This document shows positions 17,967 to 25,191 of a stretch of DNA of 29,641 nucleotides, piece after piece. The stretch is from Parabacteroides sp. (GTDB taxonomy: Bacteria > Bacteroidota > Bacteroidia > Bacteroidales > Tannerellaceae). The DNA lies in assembly GCA_019411205.1 (NCBI GenBank), contig DXRF01000008.1, positions 1-29,641 on the forward strand. Reading direction: 5' to 3'. The position numbers were made by a program, and so were the translations under genes. Position 1 is the first letter of the stretch. Every line of letters begins with the position of its first letter. The notes under the pieces were generated by a model, which saw only the letters and a list, made by a program, of their open reading frames with translations, had not been told where the DNA came from and made no database searches.

Positions 17967-18680
17967 ATGACACTGAAACAATTCATATCTCTCTTGCCCC
18001 GTTTGGTTACATATAACCTGAAGATCATCTTTGCCGGGAAATTTATCTGGTTCCTCCTGGCAGCATTTTTGTTCTTTGCTTATTTCATGTTCCAGATTGC
18101 CTGGAGCCGCTCGGAGGTCAATGAAGGGGTGGTCTATAACCTTCTGATGTTCCCCTGTGTCCTATTGGTGTTCTACCCTGCTGTTTTTGGTATCCAGAAC
18201 GATGAAGACAGTCGGATACTGGAAATCCTTTTTGGTATTCCCGATTATAAATATAAAGTGTGGGGTGTCCGTCTGCTGATGATCTACGTGGCGATCTTCG
18301 TGATCCTGATCGTCTTTTCCTGGCTGGCTACGCTCTTGCTCTATCCCGTCAATCTCTTTGAGATGTCGGCGCAGCTGATGTTTCCGATCCTTTTTTTCGG
18401 GAATCTCGCTTTCATGTTTTCTACCATCACCCGTAGCGGTAACGGGACTGCCGTTTTGATGATTATCATTGGCATCGCTCTACTAATTTTTAGCAATACG
18501 CCTCTTATCGAACGGTCCTTTTGGAACATCCTCCTTAACCCTTTCTCTATCCCCCATAATTTTCTGCCAGTCATCTGGGAAGGCATCATCATCAAAAGTC
18601 GCATCTTTCTCCTGGTTGCCAGCATTGTCTGGATGCTGATCGGGCTTTTGAACTTGCAGAAGAGAGAGAAGTTTGTCTAA
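17967..18680 (+). CDS. ABC-2 type permease, short (last gene of the hybrid efflux operon)
   Basis: 237 aa with six predicted membrane helices, the minimal ABC-2 permease size. Helix 1 is around 25-45 (FIWFLLAAFLFFAYFMF), others at about 58-75, 104-126, 135-155, 160-178 and 212-230. The cytoplasmic motif QNDEDSRILEILFGIP (about 76-91) resembles the coupling segment seen in ABC-2 permeases, where an acidic-rich loop precedes an ExL element. No periplasmic extension is present, unlike the 1090-aa permease of the same operon. It follows the RND-ABC fusion by 76 nt. The inferred arrangement is one ABC exporter made of this permease, the large permease, the free ATPase and the fused ATPase. Confidence 0.88.
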   Translation: MTLKQFISLLPRLVTYNLKIIFAGKFIWFLLAAFLFFAYFMFQIAWSRSEVNEGVVYNLLMFPCVLLVFYPAVFGIQNDEDSRILEILFGIPDYKYKVWGVRLLMIYVAIFVILIVFSWLATLLLYPVNLFEMSAQLMFPILFFGNLAFMFSTITRSGNGTAVLMIIIGIALLIFSNTPLIERSFWNILLNPFSIPHNFLPVIWEGIIIKSRIFLLVASIVWMLIGLLNLQKREKFV

Positions 18681-18687
18681 TATGGAG

Positions 18688-20229
18688 TTATACTTCATCC
18701 GGCCATGGGCAAGCCTTCCCTGTCGCCTTGAAAGATGGTCGTTGGGCATCTACCTTGCGAAGGTGGTTACCGAGTTCTTTGGAGAGGCGTTTGACGATTT
18801 CGGGGTGGAGGGCACTCAGGTCGTTTTTCTCACCGATATCATCGGAGATGTTGAACAACTCTTTTTTGCCAGTGCCATAATAGTAAATCAGTTTCCAATC
18901 ACCATTACGGACAGCGCAGTTGAAGTTGATACCCGGACCGTCGTTACCCCAGTTGTTTGGTATATTCCAGAAGAGGGAACGTCCTTTGGAAGGATCGCCC
19001 GTCCTGGTGAGCAGAGGGACAAAACTGATTCCGTCGATCGGTTGCACCGTCTCGTAGTTTTTCACTCCGGCCATTTCCAGAATAGTCGGGTAGAAATCTT
19101 CTATCAGCAGATATTTGTCGCAACGGGTATTCGGTTGAGCTACTCCCGGCCAACTGACAATCATCGGCTCGCGGATACCCCCTTCGCAAAGGGAGCCTTT
19201 GCCGCTATGCAGCGGGTAGTTTTGTGTGTACAACGGGCCGTCGCGCCATTCGGACGTAGAGGCAAGGCCACCATTATCGCTCATGAAGATGATGATCGTA
19301 TTGTCTGTTTCCCCGTTCTTTTCCAACCAGTCCATCAGATCGCCTAGGCTTTTGTCCATCCCCTCGATTAGGGTGGCGTAGGCCGCCTCATGATCCGTCA
19401 TCCCTTTCTTCTTGTATTTTTCGTAGAAGCGTATGTCTTTGTTTAGCGGGATATGGATGGCATAGTGTGACATGTAGAGATAGAACGGCTGGTTGTACTT
19501 CTTTGCCTTGTCCAATGCCTTGATCGCCTCCAGTGTCAGCGCTTCGGTAGCGAAAGTCTCCGTGCCCCAATACTTTTCGAGGCCGGGAATGGACATTAGT
19601 GAAGTCGGTTTGCCGTCTTTCGTATGGCCGTAATTCTCTTCTCCTAAATAGCTAGCCAGACCACCGGCGGCATGACCGGCAATATTGACCTCGAATCCCC
19701 AGTGGTGCGGATCTTCCCCTGGAGTGTCGATCGCACCGAAATGGGCCTTTCCGCAATGGATCGTATGGTAGCCGCTATTCTTCAGGAGTTGAACGAAAGA
19801 GGTTCCGACGAAGGTATTGTTGGTTCCCGGAACCTGGCTGACACCGTTATAGTTCCAGTCCGGTATGTCGATCAGGCTATCTTTGCGGTCGGTCGTTTTG
19901 TCCTTCTGGAGCGTCCAGTTGGTGACACGGTGACGGGCGGCATTCGTCCCCGTGATCAGGCTGCAACGAGACGGAGAGCTGATACTGCTGGCATACGCCT
20001 GGGTGAACATGACTCCCTGACGGGCAAGGCGTTCCATGTTGGGTGTCTCGTACACTTCGTTATAATGTGTCTTTTCTGTCCAGAAGGGCAGGGAGGTGTC
20101 TTCCCATCCCATATCGTCAACCATAAAAAGGATGATGTTCGGCCGTCTGGCTGGCTGGTCGGTCGCCTGTATATTTCCCACCTGGAAAGCAGGAAGGACA
20201 GCTAAAGGCAGCAAGATTCGTTTGTTCAT
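18688..20229 (-). CDS. Formylglycine-dependent sulfatase, serine type
   Basis: 513 aa, S1-type sulfatase of the alkaline-phosphatase fold. Residues 1 to about 22 form a signal peptide ending near IQA, so it acts in the periplasm or at the surface. The activation motif is S84-S-P-S-R88 followed by CSLITG, so the residue converted to formylglycine is serine, which in anaerobes needs the radical-SAM anSME enzyme. That enzyme is not in this window. Metal-site residues are visible: D38-D39 in MVDDMG, and D318-N319 in MSDNGG. H255 and K264 in SHYAIHIPLNK are plausible sulfate-binding residues. The substrate is probably a sulfated host or dietary glycan, but nothing here specifies it. It stands alone, with no SusC/SusD pair, and is convergent with the efflux operon. 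Confidence 0.93.
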   Translation of the reverse strand: MNKRILLPLAVLPAFQVGNIQATDQPARRPNIILFMVDDMGWEDTSLPFWTEKTHYNEVYETPNMERLARQGVMFTQAYASSISSPSRCSLITGTNAARHRVTNWTLQKDKTTDRKDSLIDIPDWNYNGVSQVPGTNNTFVGTSFVQLLKNSGYHTIHCGKAHFGAIDTPGEDPHHWGFEVNIAGHAAGGLASYLGEENYGHTKDGKPTSLMSIPGLEKYWGTETFATEALTLEAIKALDKAKKYNQPFYLYMSHYAIHIPLNKDIRFYEKYKKKGMTDHEAAYATLIEGMDKSLGDLMDWLEKNGETDNTIIIFMSDNGGLASTSEWRDGPLYTQNYPLHSGKGSLCEGGIREPMIVSWPGVAQPNTRCDKYLLIEDFYPTILEMAGVKNYETVQPIDGISFVPLLTRTGDPSKGRSLFWNIPNNWGNDGPGINFNCAVRNGDWKLIYYYGTGKKELFNISDDIGEKNDLSALHPEIVKRLSKELGNHLRKVDAQRPSFKATGKACPWPDEV

Positions 20230-20277
20230 CTTTTTTGTGTTTTTCAGTTTATATTCCTGTGAAAGTCACGAATATGA

Positions 20278-20285
20278 CAAAGGTA
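20278..20285 (-). promoter_or_regulatory. Putative -7 box for the sulfatase
   Basis: TACCTTTG on the minus strand matches TAnnTTTG exactly and lies 48 nt before the start codon. The expected -33 TTTG is absent at 19-21 nt, so this is half a promoter by sequence. Confidence 0.5.
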
Positions 20286-20448
20286 CACTTTACAGAAGAA
20301 ATAGAAGAGGCTTTTTGGTAAATATTTATGTTTAAGGGGGATATTTAATCCTCTTGATAGACTTTCTGGTACTATACGTCCAGTATACCTATTCATACAT
20401 CCTATTTCCTAATCCTATTGTTTCGGCATAATCGACTGTATGAAATCC

Positions 20449-20583
20449 CTAGTGGCTTTCAATCCGATTGGTGGGCGGTCGGTTATCGTTGTTTGTGGTT
20501 GGTTTTACGACATAGATCAGGCCAAGGCAGTTCCGGTCTAGGGCGATGGGACCAGTTGAGGCGAGTATCCTGATATCTTTCAT
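20449..20583 (-). CDS. Small ORF of 44 codons overlapping the DUF4221 stop, possibly a gene remnant
   Basis: Its ATG overlaps the stop of the upstream DUF4221 gene as ATGA, and the frame closes at TAG 20449-20451. The translation begins MKDIRILASTGPIALDRN and has a hydrophobic core GLIYVV followed by a polar KPTTNNDNRPP stretch. A second, different frame remains open past this stop and reads PPIGLKATRDFIQSIMPKQ before its own stop, which looks like coding sequence too. That suggests a frameshifted remnant of a longer gene rather than an intact small protein. No family is recognised. Confidence 0.3.
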   Translation of the reverse strand: MKDIRILASTGPIALDRNCLGLIYVVKPTTNNDNRPPTNRIESH

Positions 20584-21695
20584 TCACCGACCAATTCATA
20601 TTTTCGGAAACTGAGGATGTCGTCATTGAATCGTGGATTCAGATAATGACTGTCGGAAATGTATAACCCTTCAGGGTGCACAAACATAATCTGCGGATTG
20701 TAAGTATTGTCTGGGAAAAGTGTTTCACCGAGAATACGGAAATCTTTGTCAAGAATAAGGATACTGAAATTCTTGCGGCCGAATTGAATAAGTTCCAGCG
20801 GGCGAATATCTTTATCCAAAGTTGAAGGTGGATAGGCGATCCGGTAGTACACTTCCCGGTAGGGATCGTAAAACAGGTTGCTGTACCAGGTGTTTTTACA
20901 AAAATCTTCAGGACTTGCAGTCAACTCGTCCGGCAATTGTACATGATCGAAATATTTACTCTTGGCTGGAACTTTCTGTATTGAATCGTGTCCGGGAGTG
21001 GCTATGTAAATGTTTTCGTCGTAATGGAAGGAGTAGATGAAATGCTCCCCGTCATAACACCGGCTGAAATGAGATTCCATACCGTATCGTTTCAGTTTGA
21101 CTTCCGAACCTGGATAGTCGGGATAATCGAAAGTCAGTTTCTTTATTTCTTTTGTATTTATATCGATTGTGACAGAAACCGGATCATGCTCGATCCAGCG
21201 GTTCGGTTCTATGCAAGTATATAAAGTGTTCCCAAGTCGTACTGGCGTTTGAAAGGCGGTCCCCATAAATCTGGATGGTCCCAATTCCGGGAAGGATTGT
21301 TTGTCGAGAAGTTCACAGTCTTTGTTAATCATGTAAAGTGCGTTTTCATAAAGGCTGAAAACATAAATGCTGTCGAGATTCTGAATATAATAGCCGAATG
21401 TTCTTCCGATACCGTTACTTCCTTCTTGTGGAGGAGATATCTTGAATGCCGACTTTTGTCGTTTCAGATCATAGAAGTGGATAGTATTGTTTTGGTGGTT
21501 CTGGAAAGTGAAATACTCCTTCCCGTCTTTGTCTTTATAGATCGAATAGATGTTGAAATTATTTTTTGTATCCGTATCAATCGGAAAAGAAAGTACCTCA
21601 TCTGTTTCTTCCAGATGACAAGCTCCGTCTTTTTTATTTGTTGAACAAGCGACGGATAGGGATAAAAAGAGACATAATAAATGATGTTTTTTCAT
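20580..21695 (-). CDS. DUF4221-type lipoprotein
   Basis: 371 aa from the ATG at 21695. An in-frame ATG twelve codons upstream would put a polar leader in front of the signal peptide and is rejected. The signal peptide MKKHHLLCLFLSLSVAC ends in a lipobox with C17, followed by STNKKD, so the mature form is lipid-anchored. The body consists of repeated beta-strand blocks with aromatic-rich turns (YFTFQNHQNNTIHFYDL, IYVFSLYENALYMIN, IFYDPYREVYYRIAYPP type), like the Bacteroidetes DUF4221 and six-bladed-propeller lipoproteins. Function is unknown for the family. It follows nadB by 52 nt on the same strand with a hairpin between them, so co-transcription with nadB is uncertain. Confidence 0.72.
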   Translation of the reverse strand: MKKHHLLCLFLSLSVACSTNKKDGACHLEETDEVLSFPIDTDTKNNFNIYSIYKDKDGKEYFTFQNHQNNTIHFYDLKRQKSAFKISPPQEGSNGIGRTFGYYIQNLDSIYVFSLYENALYMINKDCELLDKQSFPELGPSRFMGTAFQTPVRLGNTLYTCIEPNRWIEHDPVSVTIDINTKEIKKLTFDYPDYPGSEVKLKRYGMESHFSRCYDGEHFIYSFHYDENIYIATPGHDSIQKVPAKSKYFDHVQLPDELTASPEDFCKNTWYSNLFYDPYREVYYRIAYPPSTLDKDIRPLELIQFGRKNFSILILDKDFRILGETLFPDNTYNPQIMFVHPEGLYISDSHYLNPRFNDDILSFRKYELVGE

Positions 21696-21716
21696 ATTTG
21701 TATTAGGATAAAGGGA

Positions 21717-21741
21717 GGAAGAGGGGGACATCCCCTCTTCC
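21717..21741 (-). terminator. GC-rich hairpin after nadB
   Basis: GGAAGAGGGG (21717-21726) and CCCCTCTTCC (21732-21741) form a perfect 10-bp stem with a 5-nt loop, 6 nt beyond the nadB stop. The T-run is on the plus-strand side, while nadB runs on the minus strand. It may act as an imperfect terminator or an RNA-stabilising stem between nadB and the DUF4221 gene. Confidence 0.6.
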
Positions 21742-21747
21742 GTTTTT

Positions 21748-23322
21748 CTAATCTTTCTTTATCGGCGGATAGTCGATCGTATAATGCAATCCGCGACTTT
21801 CCTTACGCTCCATTGCCTGACGGGTGATCAGGTAGCCGACGTTGATCATGTTACGCAACTCGCACAACTCTTTGGATGCCTTGCAACGCTTGAAGAGGCT
21901 TTCTGTCTCTTCGTACAAGATGTCCAGACGGTTCCAGGCGCGGGTCAGACGTGTGTTGCTGCGGACGATACCGACGTATGCCTCCATGATTTGGTTCACT
22001 TCTTTCATGCTTTGGGTGATCAACACGCGTTCTTCAGTGGAGATCGTGCCCTCATCGTTCCATTCGGGGATGTCGGTGTTGAAGTCGTAGCGTTCGAGGA
22101 CGCTCAAGATATGTTTGGCTGCCGCATCTGCATATACAACTGCTTCGATCAGCGAGTTGGAAGCCAGGCGGTTCCCACCGTGCAGACCGGTGCAGGAACA
22201 TTCACCGATGGCATAGAGGCGACGGATGCTGGACTGTCCGTTCAGGTCAACACTGATACCGCCGCACAAATAATGGGCTGCCGGAGCTACCGGGATATAA
22301 TCTTTCGTGATATCGATGCCGATGCTGAGGCATTTTTTATAGATATTGGGAAAATGTTTTTTTGTTTCTTCCGGGTCTTTATGGGTTACATCCAGGTAGA
22401 CGTGATCTTCACCTCGGAGTTTCATCTCGTTATCGATCGCACGCGCCACGATGTCACGCGGAGCGAGAGACAGACGTTTGTCGTATTTCTGCATAAACTC
22501 TTTTCCGTCCAGCGTACGCAGGACACCGCCATACCCGCGCATGGCTTCGGTGATCAAAAAGCAAGGACGATCTCCCGGATGGAAGAGGGCGGTCGGGTGG
22601 AACTGGATGAACTCCATGTTTTTGACAGCTCCTTTGGCACGATACACCATTGCGATACCGTCGCCTGTAGCAATCAGCGGATTGGTCGTATTGCGGTAGA
22701 CAGCTTCGCAACCGCCTGTTGCCATAACCGTCACTTTGGACAGGAACGTGTCTACTTTGCCGGTGTCTTCATTCAGCACATAAGCACCGTAGCATTTGAT
22801 GCCCGGTGTATGACGGGTGACGATGATGCCCAAATGATGTTGCGTGATGATCTCTACCGCAAAGTGATGGTTGAATATCGTGATGTTGGGATGTTTCTTG
22901 ATCGCTTCGATAAGGCTTAGTTGGATCTCGGCGCCGGTGTTGTCCTTGTGATGCAAAATACGGAATTCGGAATGCCCTCCTTCGCGGTGAAGGTCGAACT
23001 CACCGTCCTCCTTCTTGTCGAAGTTCACGCCCCAGTTGATGAGTTCTTTGATCTGGTCTGGTGCGCCCCGTACGACCATCTCCACTGCTTCCCGGTCGTT
23101 GATCCAGTCGCCGGCAATCATTGTATCTTCAATATGCTTGTCGAAATTATCTACCAGCAGGTTTGTTACCGAAGCAATGCCCCCTTGAGCGAAATAGGTG
23201 TTCGCTTCTTCCAGCTCTGTCTTGCAGATGATGGCTACTTTTCCTTTATCGGCTACCTTCAAAGCGAGGCTCATGCCGGCGATACCGGAACCGATCACTA
23301 AGAAATCGAATTGTTGTACCAT
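21748..23322 (-). CDS. nadB: L-aspartate oxidase
   Basis: 524 aa, full length. It oxidises L-aspartate to iminoaspartate, the first step of de novo NAD synthesis, using FAD; in anaerobes fumarate is the likely electron acceptor. The N-terminal FAD-binding motif is visible (VIGSGIAGMSLAL, with G11-x-G13-x-x-G16), followed by EEANTYFAQGGIASV. The substrate region contains HREGGHSEFRILHHKDNTGAEI, and FITEAMRGYGGVLR and GLHGGNRLASNSLIEAVVY are conserved in the fumarate reductase/aspartate oxidase superfamily. The C-terminal helical domain includes TRAWNRLDILYEE. The partners nadA and nadC are not in this window. Distinction from the closely related SdhA/FrdA rests on the length and C-terminal domain. 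Confidence 0.95.
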   Translation of the reverse strand: MVQQFDFLVIGSGIAGMSLALKVADKGKVAIICKTELEEANTYFAQGGIASVTNLLVDNFDKHIEDTMIAGDWINDREAVEMVVRGAPDQIKELINWGVNFDKKEDGEFDLHREGGHSEFRILHHKDNTGAEIQLSLIEAIKKHPNITIFNHHFAVEIITQHHLGIIVTRHTPGIKCYGAYVLNEDTGKVDTFLSKVTVMATGGCEAVYRNTTNPLIATGDGIAMVYRAKGAVKNMEFIQFHPTALFHPGDRPCFLITEAMRGYGGVLRTLDGKEFMQKYDKRLSLAPRDIVARAIDNEMKLRGEDHVYLDVTHKDPEETKKHFPNIYKKCLSIGIDITKDYIPVAPAAHYLCGGISVDLNGQSSIRRLYAIGECSCTGLHGGNRLASNSLIEAVVYADAAAKHILSVLERYDFNTDIPEWNDEGTISTEERVLITQSMKEVNQIMEAYVGIVRSNTRLTRAWNRLDILYEETESLFKRCKASKELCELRNMINVGYLITRQAMERKESRGLHYTIDYPPIKKD

Positions 23323-23344
23323 AGTTTATATCCTTTGTGGCTGA

Positions 23345-23352
23345 CAAAGTTA
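23345..23352 (-). promoter_or_regulatory. Putative -7 box for nadB
   Basis: TAACTTTG on the minus strand is an exact TAnnTTTG match 22 nt before the nadB start. No matching -33 element was found. In the same divergent region, AATAGAA (23458-23464) and TTCTATT (23470-23476) form a 7-bp inverted repeat that could be an operator. Confidence 0.5.
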
Positions 23353-23524
23353 GGAATTAACTTATTTGGTTGTACCTTATACGGCCTGCTTTCATGCAAA
23401 ATAGTCCGTATTACTGATTCTTTGGATATTTTAAACTTCTCGTCGTAAACATCTCAGAATAGAATCCTGTTCTATTGGGGCATTGGATATCCTGCTAATT
23501 ATTAACACTTAAACGTTTTAAAAT

Positions 23525-24226
23525 ATGAAATCTAAAGTTGTATTGAGCGCCCTGGCTTTGCTTTTTGCAGCCGGTGCGATGGCTCAGGATTGTACGTTCT
23601 TTTTCCCGCAGACCAAAGGTACGCAGCTTGTAAAAAAAGGCTATGATGCAAAAGGAAACCTGCAAAGTGTGATGACCTACACGGTGGATGAGGTAGAGAA
23701 TATCCCTTCCGGTCTGGAAGTGGAAGCCGATTATGTGTTCAAGAATAGTGCAGGGACGGTTTACGACAAGGGTGACTTGGAAGCATTCTGCCGAGATGGT
23801 GAGTTCTTTATCGAGATGAAGGAAACTTTGTCAAATCCGTCTTTCGTGTCGACCATCCAATCTGATCTGGCCGCTACCGAAGCCGTCATTAACTATCCGA
23901 GCGTATCGAACGCTCCATCCAATAATGGCGACGATGTGTATTTCGATGATGCAACCATTCAGATCTACTCGAAGAAGAATCGGAAAGATCGCAAAAACGT
24001 GTCTATCTACGACCGCGAATATGTGACGACCGAACAGGTAGTAACTCCCGCCGGCACGTTTGATTGCACGAAAGTAAAATATAAAATCAAATCCCGTTCC
24101 CCGAAGGAAACGATCGAGGGTTACGGATATGAATGGTATGCTCCGAATGTGGGTGTTGTAAAGAATGAACAGTATAACAACAACAATCAGTTGCAATACT
24201 ATACTGTTCTCGAAGTTGTAAAGTAA
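23525..24226 (+). CDS. Secreted protein, DUF3108-like, unknown function
   Basis: 233 aa. Residues 1-20 form a signal peptide with a clear AMA cleavage site before QDC, so the mature protein is periplasmic or secreted and not lipidated. The rest is rich in beta-strands. The C-terminal half carries TPAGTFDCTKVKYKIKSRS and YEWYAPNVGVVKNEQY, a pattern seen in DUF3108-like proteins of Bacteroidetes, where a beta-rich domain ends in a W-x-x-P-x-x-G-x-V-K motif. No catalytic residues are evident. It is monocistronic: nadB is divergent and a terminator follows 46 nt after the stop. No convincing promoter box was found in the 200 nt upstream. Confidence 0.75.
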   Translation: MKSKVVLSALALLFAAGAMAQDCTFFFPQTKGTQLVKKGYDAKGNLQSVMTYTVDEVENIPSGLEVEADYVFKNSAGTVYDKGDLEAFCRDGEFFIEMKETLSNPSFVSTIQSDLAATEAVINYPSVSNAPSNNGDDVYFDDATIQIYSKKNRKDRKNVSIYDREYVTTEQVVTPAGTFDCTKVKYKIKSRSPKETIEGYGYEWYAPNVGVVKNEQYNNNNQLQYYTVLEVVK

Positions 24227-24271
24227 TGAAAGGTATATTCCTTTCTGGAATTGTTTGACCGGTTTAAGTGG

Positions 24272-24311
24272 ATGCGCTGTTACTGAGAAGTTACAGCGCA
24301 TTTTCTTTTCC
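24272..24311 (+). terminator. Rho-independent terminator
   Basis: ATGCGCTGT (24272-24280) pairs with ACAGCGCAT (24293-24301), extended inside by three more pairs around a GAGA tetraloop with one T-T mismatch. A TTTTCTTTT tail follows. It ends the transcript of the secreted-protein gene. Confidence 0.88.
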
Positions 24312-24361
24312 CTGAATCGTCAAAAGAAATAAAATGACTATCTTTCGGCAAAATTCAGAAT

Positions 24362-24781
24362 ATGGACAGAGTGTTTAAATCAAAAGTCGGTTGGTGGTAC
24401 CATTTGGTACTGTTGGTAATGGTGGCAAGCACTGTTTTTGCATTTGTGGGAGGCAAGTCTCCCGTAACAATGGTCATGCTGCTGTTATTTACATTGGAAT
24501 GCATTCACATGTTGTTGTCGACCTGGTATAAAATAACGGCGGATGGCCATTTGATAGCCCATTGCAGTATCTTTCCGGAGAAAAAGATTCCTATCTCGGA
24601 GATTAGTGCCGTCGAAGTGACAGTGATGCCTGTTTCGAGCTATGCTCTGTCGCTGGATCGTCTGATCATCTACAAAGGTGATACGCAGTGGCTATTGGTC
24701 TCGCCGGTCAACAAGCAGGACTTCGTCAAACTGTTGAAGAAGCATAATCCCGATATCCGGATAAATGATCCGGTTATTTAA
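24362..24781 (+). CDS. Membrane protein with bacterial PH-like domain (bPH_4 type)
   Basis: 139 aa. Two hydrophobic helices (about 11-31 and 33-56) place it in the inner membrane, followed by a cytoplasmic or periplasmic domain of about 80 residues. That domain has the bPH_4 (formerly DUF1200) pattern: a TADGHLIAHCSIFPEKKIPISEISAVEV block, then SYALSLDRLIIYKG, then a closing helix KQDFVKLLKKHNPDIRI. Function is unknown for the family. The downstream gene has the same two-helix plus PH-like layout and a matching C-terminal helix, so the two look like diverged tandem copies. A near-consensus box TATCTTTC (24339-24346) lies 15 nt upstream of the ATG. Confidence 0.8.
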   Translation: MDRVFKSKVGWWYHLVLLVMVASTVFAFVGGKSPVTMVMLLLFTLECIHMLLSTWYKITADGHLIAHCSIFPEKKIPISEISAVEVTVMPVSSYALSLDRLIIYKGDTQWLLVSPVNKQDFVKLLKKHNPDIRINDPVI

Positions 24782-24800
24782 CACCTAAAAATAGATTACC

Positions 24801-25181
24801 ATGAAAGCACGGATTCGGAAAAACCAGAAAGATTGGCATATATACATCTTCTGGATCTTATTAGGAGCGTTTGCATTATTAATTGTTGTGGATGCTTTCA
24901 GCGAAGACAAATTTGATCGACTGCCCTTGATCCTTTGTTTCCTGCCGTTAACCATACTTCAATTGCGTCCGTATCAAATTACGGATAAGGACATGTTGCA
25001 CGGAAACGGACAAATCGACGTGAAGCTGATCTCCCGGCTCGAATGCAGCGGAAACAAAGTTGTCGTCTATTACTCCCGCATGGAAGGAGGTATAGAGAGA
25101 CGTTCCTCTTTTTATCCGGCTGATAAGGAAGAATTTATTTCGATATTACAGCGAATTAATCCCAATATAAAACTTAATTAA
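24801..25181 (+). CDS. Small membrane protein, probable PH-like paralogue of the upstream gene
   Basis: 126 aa. Two hydrophobic helices at about 11-33 and 38-55 are followed by a compact domain. The C-terminus (DKEEFISILQRINPNIKLN) aligns well with that of the preceding protein (NKQDFVKLLKKHNPDIRIN), and the order of helices and strands is the same, so it is probably a diverged tandem copy with a bacterial PH-like fold. The similarity in the middle is weak, so the domain assignment is inference. It begins 19 nt after the upstream stop and ends 10 nt before lpdA, so all three should be co-transcribed. Confidence 0.68.
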   Translation: MKARIRKNQKDWHIYIFWILLGAFALLIVVDAFSEDKFDRLPLILCFLPLTILQLRPYQITDKDMLHGNGQIDVKLISRLECSGNKVVVYYSRMEGGIERRSSFYPADKEEFISILQRINPNIKLN

Positions 25182-25191
25182 ATCTGAGAGC

